Source: Castellaniella sp040276085
Lineage (GTDB): Bacteria > Pseudomonadota > Gammaproteobacteria > Burkholderiales > Burkholderiaceae_B
Assembly (NCBI RefSeq): GCF_040276085.1
Contig: NZ_JBELOK010000004.1
Location: 248,001 to 312,000, forward strand
Direction of reading: 5' to 3'
DNA: 64,000 nucleotides
Positions 1-8,829 of this stretch are shown piece after piece. The position numbers were made by a program, and so were the translations under genes. The first letter of the stretch is position 1. Each line of letters starts with the position of its first letter. The notes below the pieces were generated by a model. It searched no databases. It was not told where the DNA came from and saw only the letters and a program-made list of their open reading frames with translations.

Positions 1-232
1 CTATTTATAAACCAACAATTCAAGAAAAATTTCTGTAAATCATATTTTTAATGATGAATCGCAGAATATCTTTTCAGCTGCTGGCTTATTTATAATTGAT
101 TTAATTTTCAGCTCAGCAAAGATTTATAAAAGGGCAAATTTTTTTAACCACCATACGAAACTTCTCCCATGAAGCTCGTATCTCTTTTCGCAGGACCTCG
201 TATCAATAGACATAATTATTAGGAGACAAACC
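1..232 (+). promoter_or_regulatory. AT-rich leader upstream of the binding-protein gene
   Basis: This stretch is much richer in A and T than the rest of the window and has no convincing gene. It contains three copies of TTTATAA (4-10, 89-95, 123-129). A CATAAT element at 211-216 could be a -10 box, with a weak TTCGCA at 187-192 as -35. The strong Shine-Dalgarno AGGAGA at 221-226 sits just before the ATG at 233. The region is probably the promoter and leader of the binding-protein gene; the promoter boxes are inference. Confidence 0.5.
71..138 (+). repeat. Two imperfect 34-bp tandem units
   Basis: TTTTCAGCT at 71-79 recurs at 105-113, and in each copy TTTATAA follows exactly 18 bp after the start of the unit (89 and 123). 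The two 34-bp units agree at about 20 positions, mostly in these two blocks. The spacing suggests paired protein-binding sites rather than chance AT richness, but no regulator is known. Confidence 0.4.
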
Positions 233-1246
233 ATGCAATTCACTCGGAAGCTAGTGCCTGCCATTGTCGGCGGCCTGATTTTGTCAACTGCCTGTTCAGT
301 TTCGCTCGCCGAAGTCAAAACCATCAATATCGCTCAGCAGTACGGCATCAGCTATCTGCCACTGCTCGTCATGAAAGACCAACAATTGCTCAAAAAACAG
401 GCCAAAAAAGAGGGCTTGGGCGACGTAGAGGTGAACTGGGCCCGATTTGCGGGCGGCAACGTCATGAACGACGCCATCTTGTCGGGTGACCTGCATTTTG
501 CTTCGGGAGGTGTCGGGCCGTTTGTCACCTTGTGGGCCAAGACAAAAGGCAATATGAACGTCAAGGGCGTCACGGCCATGAATGCCATGCCGTTGATGCT
601 CACTACGCGTAACCCCAATGTCAAAACCTTAAAAGACTTCACCGAAAAAGATCGCATCGCGTTGCCGGCCGTAAAGGTTTCCATCCAGGCCATCACTCTG
701 CAAATGGCCGCCGAGCAAACATTTGGCAAAGGGCAACAAAACAAGCTGGACGCACTGACGGTTACCCAGTCACACCCGGACGGCATGGCCGCATTGCTAT
801 CGGGCAGCAGCGAGATCAACAGCCACTTCACCTCACCTCCCTATCAGTACATCGAGCTGAAAGATCCCCGGGTGCATATGGTGCTGAACTCTTACGACGT
901 CACGGGCGGCCCGCACACCTTCAACATCGTCTGGGCCACCCAGAAATTTGCGGATCAAAACCCCAAGACATACAAGGCCTTTGTTGAAGCCTTCAACCAG
1001 GCGATCGACTTCATCAACAAAGACCCAAGGGCCGCTGCCCAGCTGTATGTGGATGTCACCAAGCAAAAAGAACCGGTCGAGTTCTATCTGGATATCCTGA
1101 AATCACCGGACGTTGAATTCACCACAACACCCAAGAACGTCATGAAATTTGTGGATTTCATGTACAGCATCAAGTTCATCCAGAAGAAGCCCGACAGCTG
1201 GAAGGATTTGTTCTTCCCGAACATGCACGACAAGGCGGGCAGCTGA
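233..1246 (+). CDS. ABC transporter periplasmic binding protein, NMT1/TauA/SsuA-like
   Basis: This 337-residue protein starts with a Sec signal peptide (KLVPAIVGGLILS core, likely cut after SLA near residue 26). The mature part begins with the short beta strand typical of nitrate/sulfonate/taurine and thiamine-precursor binding proteins and carries the family pattern FAGGNVMNDAILSGDLHFASGG. It should capture a small anion or heterocycle in the periplasm for an ABC importer. No permease or ATPase partner lies to its right, so partners must be upstream of the window or elsewhere. The start is supported by AGGAGA 7 bp upstream. Substrate cannot be told from sequence. Confidence 0.85.
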   Translation: MQFTRKLVPAIVGGLILSTACSVSLAEVKTINIAQQYGISYLPLLVMKDQQLLKKQAKKEGLGDVEVNWARFAGGNVMNDAILSGDLHFASGGVGPFVTLWAKTKGNMNVKGVTAMNAMPLMLTTRNPNVKTLKDFTEKDRIALPAVKVSIQAITLQMAAEQTFGKGQQNKLDALTVTQSHPDGMAALLSGSSEINSHFTSPPYQYIELKDPRVHMVLNSYDVTGGPHTFNIVWATQKFADQNPKTYKAFVEAFNQAIDFINKDPRAAAQLYVDVTKQKEPVEFYLDILKSPDVEFTTTPKNVMKFVDFMYSIKFIQKKPDSWKDLFFPNMHDKAGS

Positions 1247-1258
1247 CAAAGAACAACA

Positions 1259-1286
1259 CGCAGGGGTGACAGCCGTCATTCCTGCG
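1259..1286 (+). terminator. Stem-loop after the binding-protein gene
   Basis: CGCAGGGGTGAC (1259-1270) pairs with GTCATTCCTGCG (1275-1286) around the tetraloop AGCC, giving a 12-bp stem with two G-U pairs. It begins 13 nt after the stop codon. No T-run follows, so it may be a 3'-end stabiliser or a Rho-assisted terminator rather than a classical intrinsic terminator. Confidence 0.5.
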
Positions 1287-1320
1287 CGTGCAGCAGCACT
1301 TTGCCTTTACACTAGGGCGA

Positions 1321-1343
1321 TACCCCTGGCCACAGCAGGGGTA
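1321..1343. promoter_or_regulatory. Inverted repeat TACCCCTG-N7-CAGGGGTA
   Basis: Perfect 8-bp arms at 1321-1328 and 1336-1343 are separated by 7 bp, 25 bp upstream of the ATG at 1369. Size and position suit a dimeric regulator site or a leader hairpin controlling the large oxidoreductase. The binding protein is unknown. Confidence 0.4.
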
Positions 1344-1368
1344 CTTAACCCGCCCTACTCAAGATCGC

Positions 1369-4300
1369 ATGAACGCCCCCACTCCTGCTGCATTGCTTGC
1401 ACCTGCTCAGCCGCCACGCCTGCGCGAAATCCCCTACAACTACACCTCCTGGTCTGATCGAGAAATCGTCTGCCGGCTGCTGGGCGCTCCGGCGTGGCAG
1501 CTCTTGTCCAACCTGCGCACAGAGCGACGCACCGGGCGCTCTGCACGGATGCTGTTTGAAGTGCTGGGCGATATCTGGGTGGTACAGCGCAATCCTTATC
1601 TGCAGGATGATCTCCTGGACAACCCGAAGCGCCGCCACCAGCTGGTAGAGGCGCTCAGGCATCGTCTGGACGAGATCGACAAACGCCGCAATGACGACCA
1701 CGGCACGCGGGACGGGCAAGTCCAGCAATTGCTGGATGCCGCCCGCCTGGCCGTGCAGTCTTTTGAAGACAGCTTTATTGAAGTCGAACACATGCGGCGC
1801 CGTGCCCGCAAGCTGCTGTCACGCCTGACAGCAGCCGACAACATCCGCTTTGATGGCCTGTCGCGGGTGTCCCACGTGACGGACGCCACCGACTGGCGGG
1901 TTGAATATCCGTTTGTGGTGCTGATGCCCGACACCGAGGACGAAATTGCCGGCCTGGTACGGGCCTGTATCGAGCTTGGCCTGACCATCGTGCCGCGTGG
2001 CGGTGGCACCGGCTACACAGGTGGCGCCATCCCCCTAAGCTGGCGCTCGGCCGTGATCAACACCGAGAAACTGGATGCCATCGGCACGGTGGAAATCACG
2101 CACCTGCCAGGCGTCGAAGAGCCGGTTCATACCATCCTGACGGGCGCCGGTGTGGTGACACGCCGGGTGGCCGAGGCCGCCGAGGCCGCCGGCCAGGTGT
2201 TTGCCGTGGATCCCACCTCGGCAGATGCTTCGTGCGTGGGCGGCAATGTCGCCATGAATGCCGGTGGCAAAAAAGCGGTGCTTTGGGGCACGGCACTGGA
2301 CAACCTTGCCTGGTGGCGCATGGTCGACCCACAAGGCAACTGGCTGGAAGTCACCCGGCTGGATCACAATCTGGGCAAAATCCACGAGGTCGAGCAGGCC
2401 CGGTTCGAGCTTAAATGGTTTGACGGCCGCCAGGCCCCTGGCCATACCTTGCTTAAATCCGACATGCTCACGATCGAAGGGCGACGTTTTCGTAAGGCAG
2501 GGCTGGGGAAGGACGTCACAGATAAATTTTTGGCCGGGCTGCCAGGCGTGCAAAAAGAAGGCTGTGACGGCCTGATCACAGGAGCACGTTGGATTTTGCA
2601 CCGGATGCCGAGCCACACGCGCACCGTGTGCATGGAATTCTTTGGCCAGGCGCGCGACGCTGTCCCCTCGATTGTCGAGGTGAAACACTATCTGGACACC
2701 GAAGGCCGCGCCCAGGGCGCCTTGCTGGCGGGTTTGGAACATCTGGACGAGCGCTATCTGCGCGCCGTGGGCTATGCCACCAAAAGCCGGCGAGGCACCC
2801 TGCCCAAGATGGTTTTGATTGGCGATATTGTCGGCGATGATGAGCAGACCGTGGCACGCGCAGCCAGCGAAGTCGTCCGTATTGCCAACTCGCGCGAGGG
2901 CGAGGGATTTATTGCCGTCAGCCCCGAATCCCGCAAAAAATTCTGGCTCGACCGCGCCCGCACCGCGGCCATCTCGCGCCACACCAATGCGTTCAAGATC
3001 AACGAAGACGTTGTGATCCCGCTGGCGCGGATGGGCGAATACACGGACGCCATCGAACGCATCAATATCGAGCTATCCACCCGCAACAAGCTGCGTCTGA
3101 TCGACGCGCTGGACACCTACCTGCAAGGCGATCTGCCGCTGGGGAAATCCGAGGACATCGACGACGCGACCCATACCCGCGATGTGGTGCTGTCCGCCAG
3201 GCGTCAGGAGGCACTGGATGTACTGGAGCAGGTGCGCCGGTGCTGGACATGGATTCTGGAGAACCTGGATGCCCGTCTGGTTGACCATGCCGAGACGCTG
3301 GATGCGCTGGGCCTGATCGCACAAATCCCCGCCCTGCAGGCCCGCCTGGCTGCACAGCCCGATACCCGCATGATTGATATCGTGCAGGATCACAGCCTGA
3401 GAATTTCCTGGAAAACCGACATTCGCACCCCGCTGGAGCGGCTGTTTGCCGGGGCCGAGTGCGCGGCCGTGCTGGCCGGGCTGCAAGCCACTCACGACCA
3501 GATTCTTAAAAGCCGCGTGTTTGTGGCCTTGCACATGCACGCCGGCGACGGCAACGTGCACACCAATATCCCGGTCAACTCTGACGATTACGACATGCTG
3601 CGCGAAGCCAATGCAGCGGTGGCCCGTATCATGCAGATTGCCCGCAGCCTGGATGGCGTGATCTCCGGCGAGCACGGGATCGGGCTGACCAAGTTTGAAT
3701 TCCTGAGCGACGAAGAACTGGCGCCATTTCAGCAGTACAAGCAAACGGTTGATCCCGATGGTCACTTCAATGCCGGTAAGCTGATGCCGGGGGCGGATCT
3801 TTCCCGAGCCTGGACACCCAGCTTCAATTTGCTGGGTTATGAGTCCCTGATCATGCAGCGCAGCGAAATTGGCGCAATTTCCAACGCCATCAAGGATTGC
3901 CTGCGCTGCGGAAAATGCAAGCCGGTGTGTGCTACCCACGTGCCCCGGGCCAATTTGCTGTATTCGCCTCGCAACAAGATCCTGGCCACCTCCCTGCTGA
4001 TCGAAGCTTTTCTCTACGAAGAACAAACCCGACGCGGTGTCAGCCTGCGGCACTGGGAAGAATTCGAGGACGTGGGCGATCACTGCACCCTATGCCACAA
4101 GTGCTACAACCCCTGCCCTGTGGATATTGATTTTGGCGATGTCTCGATGGAGATGCGTGCACTGCTGCGTCGCATGGGACAAAAATCGTTTAACCCGGGC
4201 ACGGCGGCCTCGATGTTTTTCCTCAATGCCAAAGATCCCCGGGTGATCAAGGCAACACGCACAGCCATGATCGATCTGGGCTACAAGGCCCAGCGCCTGG

Positions 4301-5301
4301 CTCACGATCTTCTGGCACCTATCGCCAAAAAGCAAACCCGTCAGCCACCCGCCACCGTGGGCAAGGCACCGGTGCGCGAGCAGGTGATCCACTTCATCAA
4401 CAAAAAAATGCCTGGCGGTCTGCCGAAACAGACCGCCCGCAAATTGCTGGATATCGAAGATCCCAACATCGTGCCGATCATCCGCAATCCTGCCACCACG
4501 GCGTCTGACAGCGAAGCGGTGTTTTATTTCCCGGGCTGCGGCTCGGAGCGTCTGTTTTCACAGGTTGGCCTGGCTACCCAGGCCATGCTGTGGCATGTCA
4601 ATGTACAAACGGTGCTGCCCCCGGGCTACCTGTGCTGCGGCTACCCGCAACGCGGCAACGGCCTGGTGGACAAGGAAGCACAGATGGTGACGGACAACCG
4701 GGTGCTGTTTCATCGCATGGCCACCACCCTGAACTACCTGGACATCAAAACCGTGGTGGTGAGCTGTGGTACCTGCTACGACCAGCTGGAGCGCTACGAA
4801 TTTGAAAAGATTTTTCCGGGTTGCCGGCTGATCGACATCCACGAATACCTGCTTGAAAAAGGCGTGGATATCGCGGGGGTCGAGGGCGTGCGCTACATCT
4901 ACCACGACCCCTGTCACACCCCCATGAAGCAGCAAGATCCCATGAAAACCGTGAAATCGCTGCTGGGAGAATCAAACGCCATCAAGACGGATCGCTGCTG
5001 TGGCGAATCCGGCACGTTGGCCGTATCGCGGCCCGATATCTCGACCCAGATCCGGTTTCGCAAACAGGAAGAGCTGGCCAAAAATACGGCAGCCATCCGT
5101 GCCGACGGCTTTGAAGGCGAGGTGAAGATGGTGACGTCCTGCCCCTCGTGCCTGCAAGGGCTGGCACGCTACGAACAAGACACGGGCCTGTCTGCCGACT
5201 ACATCGTGGTAGAAATGGCCAAGCACCTGCTGGGCGAAAACTGGATGCCGGATTACGTTAAAGCAGCCAATACCGGAGGAATCGAGCGGGTGCTGGTGTA
5301 A
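1369..5301 (+). CDS. Giant FAD-linked oxidase / 4Fe-4S / CCG oxidoreductase (DUF3683 type)
   Basis: The 1310-residue protein combines modules that are separate subunits in glycolate oxidase (GlcD, GlcF) or D-lactate dehydrogenase. An N-terminal DUF3683-type region (about 1-160) precedes a PCMH FAD-binding domain (about 178-345, with GGGTGYTGGAIPLS and GGNVAMNAGGKKAVLWG). A FAD-oxidase C-terminal domain follows, with HMHAGDGNVHTN and SGEHGIGLTKFEF. Two 4Fe-4S motifs come next (CLRCGKCKPVC near 843 and CTLCHKCYNPCP near 905). Two cysteine-rich CCG domains end the protein (FPGCG and LCCGYP near 1055-1090; HDPCH, RCCGESG and SCPSC near 1180-1260). It probably oxidises a 2-hydroxy acid and passes electrons to quinone. 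The ATG at 1369 is preferred because the frame upstream of it is not family-like. Substrate is unknown. Confidence 0.85.
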   Translation: MNAPTPAALLAPAQPPRLREIPYNYTSWSDREIVCRLLGAPAWQLLSNLRTERRTGRSARMLFEVLGDIWVVQRNPYLQDDLLDNPKRRHQLVEALRHRLDEIDKRRNDDHGTRDGQVQQLLDAARLAVQSFEDSFIEVEHMRRRARKLLSRLTAADNIRFDGLSRVSHVTDATDWRVEYPFVVLMPDTEDEIAGLVRACIELGLTIVPRGGGTGYTGGAIPLSWRSAVINTEKLDAIGTVEITHLPGVEEPVHTILTGAGVVTRRVAEAAEAAGQVFAVDPTSADASCVGGNVAMNAGGKKAVLWGTALDNLAWWRMVDPQGNWLEVTRLDHNLGKIHEVEQARFELKWFDGRQAPGHTLLKSDMLTIEGRRFRKAGLGKDVTDKFLAGLPGVQKEGCDGLITGARWILHRMPSHTRTVCMEFFGQARDAVPSIVEVKHYLDTEGRAQGALLAGLEHLDERYLRAVGYATKSRRGTLPKMVLIGDIVGDDEQTVARAASEVVRIANSREGEGFIAVSPESRKKFWLDRARTAAISRHTNAFKINEDVVIPLARMGEYTDAIERINIELSTRNKLRLIDALDTYLQGDLPLGKSEDIDDATHTRDVVLSARRQEALDVLEQVRRCWTWILENLDARLVDHAETLDALGLIAQIPALQARLAAQPDTRMIDIVQDHSLRISWKTDIRTPLERLFAGAECAAVLAGLQATHDQILKSRVFVALHMHAGDGNVHTNIPVNSDDYDMLREANAAVARIMQIARSLDGVISGEHGIGLTKFEFLSDEELAPFQQYKQTVDPDGHFNAGKLMPGADLSRAWTPSFNLLGYESLIMQRSEIGAISNAIKDCLRCGKCKPVCATHVPRANLLYSPRNKILATSLLIEAFLYEEQTRRGVSLRHWEEFEDVGDHCTLCHKCYNPCPVDIDFGDVSMEMRALLRRMGQKSFNPGTAASMFFLNAKDPRVIKATRTAMIDLGYKAQRLAHDLLAPIAKKQTRQPPATVGKAPVREQVIHFINKKMPGGLPKQTARKLLDIEDPNIVPIIRNPATTASDSEAVFYFPGCGSERLFSQVGLATQAMLWHVNVQTVLPPGYLCCGYPQRGNGLVDKEAQMVTDNRVLFHRMATTLNYLDIKTVVVSCGTCYDQLERYEFEKIFPGCRLIDIHEYLLEKGVDIAGVEGVRYIYHDPCHTPMKQQDPMKTVKSLLGESNAIKTDRCCGESGTLAVSRPDISTQIRFRKQEELAKNTAAIRADGFEGEVKMVTSCPSCLQGLARYEQDTGLSADYIVVEMAKHLLGENWMPDYVKAANTGGIERVLV

Positions 5302-5314
5302 GGTCTGGCGGCGA

Positions 5315-5869
5315 TCAGTTCTCTGGGCCGGTTTCGAATTCGCACACCGTATATACCGGCAACCCAGAGTCTTTAACTGCCTTGGAGCCGCCTAAATCGG
5401 GCAAATCGATAATGGCGGCTGCCTCGGCCACATTGGCCCCGAGGCGCTGCAACAGCCGCGTGGCAGCCATCATGGTGCCGCCTGTGGCGATGAGATCATC
5501 AATCAGCAGTACCCGCTGGCCCGGGCGCACAGAATCGGTGTGCATCTCTACGGTGGCATTGCCGTATTCCAGTGCGTATTGCTCGGCCACCGTGCGAAAC
5601 GGCAACTTGCCCTGCTTGCGCACCGGCACAAACCCAAGGTTAAGCTCGTAGGCCAGCACCGACCCGACAATAAAGCCACGCGCATCGATCCCTGCCACGA
5701 GATCCAGGCGCTGGCGCATATAGCGATATACAAAAAGGTCGATCAGTACCCGGAAAGATCGGGGGTCTTGCAGTACAGGGGTAATATCGCGAAACTGCAC
5801 GCCGGGCTTGGGCCAGTCGGGTACGGTGCGGATCGTGTCGCGGATGTACTGGGCCGGATCAGTTTGCAT
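5315..5869 (-). CDS. apt: Adenine phosphoribosyltransferase
   Basis: A 184-residue type I phosphoribosyltransferase that makes AMP from adenine and PRPP in purine salvage. The PRPP loop VLLIDDLIATGGTM lies near residues 121-134, the N-terminus carries the Apt pattern PDWPKPGVQFRDITP, and the hood region has GIDARGF. Length matches the family. It converges with the DUF3683 gene (13 nt between stops) and is divergent from kdsD. Confidence 0.95.
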   Translation of the reverse strand: MQTDPAQYIRDTIRTVPDWPKPGVQFRDITPVLQDPRSFRVLIDLFVYRYMRQRLDLVAGIDARGFIVGSVLAYELNLGFVPVRKQGKLPFRTVAEQYALEYGNATVEMHTDSVRPGQRVLLIDDLIATGGTMMAATRLLQRLGANVAEAAAIIDLPDLGGSKAVKDSGLPVYTVCEFETGPEN

Positions 5870-6032
5870 GACATCATCCTGTGGAAAAAATCTGGGCGGG
5901 CACAGTGTAGCCCACAGAGCGGGGCCTGAACCAATCGGTTTTTTGACCCCCCGCCGGGTGCCAAAGCGCCCTCTGGCAGTATCCCATCGTCTAGTGCAGA
6001 CGAATAGCCGCCAGGCACAGTAAAATCGCCTG
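5870..6032. promoter_or_regulatory. Divergent apt / kdsD promoter region
   Basis: This 163-bp gap must hold the promoters of both apt (minus) and the Kdo/LPS-transport operon (plus). I could not pick a convincing -35/-10 pair or operator in it. Confidence 0.4.
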
Positions 6033-7022
6033 ATGCATACTCTACCGCAGATGACACCTCAGGCGCTTCGCCTCAGTGCCTCGCGCACCTTCACTACCGA
6101 AATCCAGGCGCTGCAGGCCTTGCAAGGGCGCATCGACGCCTCGTTCGACAACACCGTACAGGCCATTTTGGCCTGCTCCGGGCGTGTCGTGGTTACCGGC
6201 ATTGGCAAATCCGGCCATATTGCCCGCAAAATTGCGGCCACTCTGGCGTCCACCGGTACCCCCGCGTTTTTCATGCACGCAGCCGAAGCCATCCATGGCG
6301 ATCTCGGGATGCTGACAGGCCAGGATATCCTGCTTGCCATCTCGTACTCGGGTTCGGCACAAGAGCTCATCACCATTATCTCGGTGGCCAAGCGGATGGG
6401 CACGCGCATCATCGCCATCACAGGCCATCCCGATTCCGAACTCGCCCACAATGCCGACATCGCACTGGATGCAGCGGTCGCACAAGAAGCCTGTCCGCTT
6501 AACCTGGCACCCACAGCCAGCACCACAGCGGCTTTGGTCCTGGGAGACGCCATTGCGGTGGCCTGCCTTGAGGCCCGCGGCTTCAACCAGGAGGATTTCG
6601 CCCGCTCGCATCCGGGCGGTGCCCTGGGGCGGCGCTTGCTTACTTCGGTATCCGACATCATGCGCAGCGGCGCGGCACTGCCCTGCGTCAGCCCCAACAC
6701 CCTGATTCCCGATGCGCTCACAGAGATGTCTTCCAAGGGCATGGGCATGACCATCGTGGTCGATCCGGCGCATCATCCAGTGGGGATTTTCACCGACGGC
6801 GATTTGCGCCGCATGATTGCCCAGCACGGCGATATCCGGGCATTGCCCGTGTCCGCAGGCATGAGCCTGCACCCCCGGGCCATCGACGCCCGGGCACCTG
6901 CCATCGAAGCGGCCACCATCATGGACGCCAACAAACTCAACCAGATGCTGGTGCTTGACACCGACGGTCTATTATTGGGAGCCCTGCACATGCACGATCT
7001 TCTGGCCGCAAAGGTTATCTGA
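6033..7022 (+). CDS. kdsD: Arabinose-5-phosphate isomerase
   Basis: A 329-residue KpsF/GutQ-type enzyme converting ribulose-5-P to arabinose-5-P, the first step to Kdo of LPS. A sugar-isomerase (SIS) domain fills about 35-190 (VVTGIGKSGHIARKIAATLAS, SYSGSAQEL), followed by HPGGALGRRLL and a pair of CBS domains (about 205-325). The ATG at 6051 is an alternative start. Its stop overlaps the kdsC start (TGATG), so the two are translationally coupled, and the genes after it complete the Kdo and LPS-export pathway. Confidence 0.93.
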   Translation: MHTLPQMTPQALRLSASRTFTTEIQALQALQGRIDASFDNTVQAILACSGRVVVTGIGKSGHIARKIAATLASTGTPAFFMHAAEAIHGDLGMLTGQDILLAISYSGSAQELITIISVAKRMGTRIIAITGHPDSELAHNADIALDAAVAQEACPLNLAPTASTTAALVLGDAIAVACLEARGFNQEDFARSHPGGALGRRLLTSVSDIMRSGAALPCVSPNTLIPDALTEMSSKGMGMTIVVDPAHHPVGIFTDGDLRRMIAQHGDIRALPVSAGMSLHPRAIDARAPAIEAATIMDANKLNQMLVLDTDGLLLGALHMHDLLAAKVI

Positions 7023-7624
7023 TGCACGAACTCCCCGGTTTCTCTCATCCCACCGAAGCACAAATCCTGGCGCGCATCAGCCCCGAAGTGCGTGAGCGCG
7101 CCAAGGCGGTGCGGCTCATGGTGTTCGATGTCGACGGCGTACTCACCGACGGCAGCCTCTGGTATAGCGAACACGGCGAGGCAGTAAAGCCATTCAATGC
7201 CCTCGACGGACATGGCCTGCGCCTGCTGCGCGAACACGGCATTCGGGTGGCATGGGTGAGCGGGCGCAAAAGTGCCATTACTGCCCGGCGGGCAGCCGAG
7301 CTGGGCATCTCGCCCGTGCTGCAAGGTGTCCGCGACAAGATCGGTACAGTCGAGACCCTCGCACAAGAATCCGGGCTGAGCCTGGACGCCGTGGGATACA
7401 TGGGCGATGACATCATCGACCTCCCCGTGCTCCAGCGCGTGGGATTTGCCGTCAGCGTACCCAACGCGCCCTTTTACATCGGCCAGGCCGCCCACTGGGT
7501 GTCCGGACAAGCCGGCGGGCATGGCGCGGTGCGCGAATGCTGCGACCTCATCCTGGCTGCTCAGGGCCGGCTGGGCGCCTGCTTTACTGCGTCGCTGTCC
7601 ACACTGGGCGGCGCAATCCAATGA
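7022..7624 (+). CDS. kdsC: Kdo-8-phosphate phosphatase
   Basis: A 200-residue HAD-superfamily phosphatase that releases Kdo from Kdo-8-P. The catalytic loop VFDVDGVLTDG (near 36-46) shows both aspartates, WVSGRKS is motif II, and GYMGDDIIDLPVL is motif IV. It has no cap domain, as usual for this tetrameric family. The ATG overlaps the kdsD stop by 1 bp and its stop overlaps the lptC start (ATGA). Confidence 0.95.
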   Translation: MHELPGFSHPTEAQILARISPEVRERAKAVRLMVFDVDGVLTDGSLWYSEHGEAVKPFNALDGHGLRLLREHGIRVAWVSGRKSAITARRAAELGISPVLQGVRDKIGTVETLAQESGLSLDAVGYMGDDIIDLPVLQRVGFAVSVPNAPFYIGQAAHWVSGQAGGHGAVRECCDLILAAQGRLGACFTASLSTLGGAIQ

Positions 7625-8238
7625 AAGACCGCTTGCCTGGTCTGGTTGCAGCATTTTTGCTGGTCCTGCTGGTGTTGGGTACCTGGTGGGCGTCCGATTA
7701 CGCGATCAATTCCATCCAGGTAGATCCTCCACGGCGGCTTACCCACGAGCGCGATTCCTGGGCCAACCACTTTGTCATGATCCGCACCAGCCCCCAGGGC
7801 TTTGCGATCAACCGTCTCGAAGGTGATGCGATGCAGCACTATCCCGACACGGACAGTTATGACATCACCCTGCCGCGAGCCGTGGGCCACCAGCAAGACG
7901 CCCCCACCACGATAGGGACGGCCGATATGGGGACACTCGACCAGCACGGCGACCGCATTGTGCTAAATGGCCACGCAGTGGTCAAGCGCCTGCCAGACGC
8001 CAACAACCAACTGCTCGAAGTACACAGCGACCAACTGATCATCCAGCCCAACCTGGATCTGGTGCACACCGACCGCCCGGCGCTGGTGATCAATGGCCGC
8101 TCGACCCTGCGCGGCCAGGGGATGCGCTACGATAATCGCACCCGCCAGTTGACGGTCAAGGCCGCCAGCGACGTCAAGATTTCCGGCGAAGACCAAGCTG
8201 CACAAAATGCCGGACCAAAAAAGGCTCCAACACCATGA
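7621..8238 (+). CDS. lptC: LPS export protein LptC
   Basis: A 205-residue protein with one N-terminal transmembrane segment (LVAAFLLVLLVLGTWWA) and a periplasmic beta-jellyroll expected to receive LPS from LptB2FG and hand it to LptA. The family is weakly conserved, so the call leans on size, topology and position between kdsC and lptA. The ATG at 7621, overlapping the kdsC stop by 4 bp, is chosen over a longer frame because the membrane segment should be close to the N-terminus. Confidence 0.9.
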   Translation: MKDRLPGLVAAFLLVLLVLGTWWASDYAINSIQVDPPRRLTHERDSWANHFVMIRTSPQGFAINRLEGDAMQHYPDTDSYDITLPRAVGHQQDAPTTIGTADMGTLDQHGDRIVLNGHAVVKRLPDANNQLLEVHSDQLIIQPNLDLVHTDRPALVINGRSTLRGQGMRYDNRTRQLTVKAASDVKISGEDQAAQNAGPKKAPTP

Positions 8239-8819
8239 ACAAACTGTCCCACGCCCTGCTGGCGGCTTCGTTGGCCACCTGCCTCGCCGCCAGTGCTGTG
8301 GCGGCGCCTGCTGCCCAAACCCCTGCTCCAGAACCCGACACAATCATTTTGTCGGACACCCTGCACTACGATGATGTCACTAAAACCAGTACATTTACCG
8401 GCAACGTGGTACTAACCCGCGGCGCCATGACATTGCGCGCCGACAAACTGGTCACTCACGAAGACAAAGATGGCAACCAGTTTGGTACGGCCACAGCAGC
8501 CCCCGGCAAACTGGTTAATGTCCGGCAAGAAAATCCCGAAAAATCAGAAGTCCTCATCGGCACCGGCCAACAGGCCGATTACGTGGGTCAGTCGGGCGAC
8601 ATCACACTCACAGGCCAAGCCACCGTTATTCGCCAGATCTGCGGAGAGACCTTTGACAGCGTGCGTGGTGCCCGGATTGTTTACCACGATAAATCCGGCA
8701 CCTACGAAGCCTTTGGCGGCAAAAACTCCGCCGCCGCAGGAGGGCGTGTCCGCTCTCTGGCACAACCGCAATCCAAAATTGATCAAGCCATTGCCAAGTG
8801 CCGTGCAAAGCGTTCATAA
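8235..8819 (+). CDS. lptA: LPS periplasmic bridge protein LptA
   Basis: A 194-residue secreted protein with a signal peptide ending at AVAAPAA (about residue 24-27) and an OstA/LptA beta-jellyroll (DTIILSDTLHYDD, TFTGNVVLTRGAMTLRADKL). It forms the periplasmic bridge that carries LPS from LptC to LptD. It overlaps lptC by ATGA and is followed after 10 nt by lptB. Confidence 0.93.
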   Translation: MNKLSHALLAASLATCLAASAVAAPAAQTPAPEPDTIILSDTLHYDDVTKTSTFTGNVVLTRGAMTLRADKLVTHEDKDGNQFGTATAAPGKLVNVRQENPEKSEVLIGTGQQADYVGQSGDITLTGQATVIRQICGETFDSVRGARIVYHDKSGTYEAFGGKNSAAAGGRVRSLAQPQSKIDQAIAKCRAKRS

Positions 8820-8829
8820 GCAGTCACCC

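Noticed and set aside
8470..8829. N-terminal extension of lptB into lptA
   Set aside because: The 120 extra codons are out of frame with lptA and have no relation to ABC ATPases; ATG 8830 fits the family.
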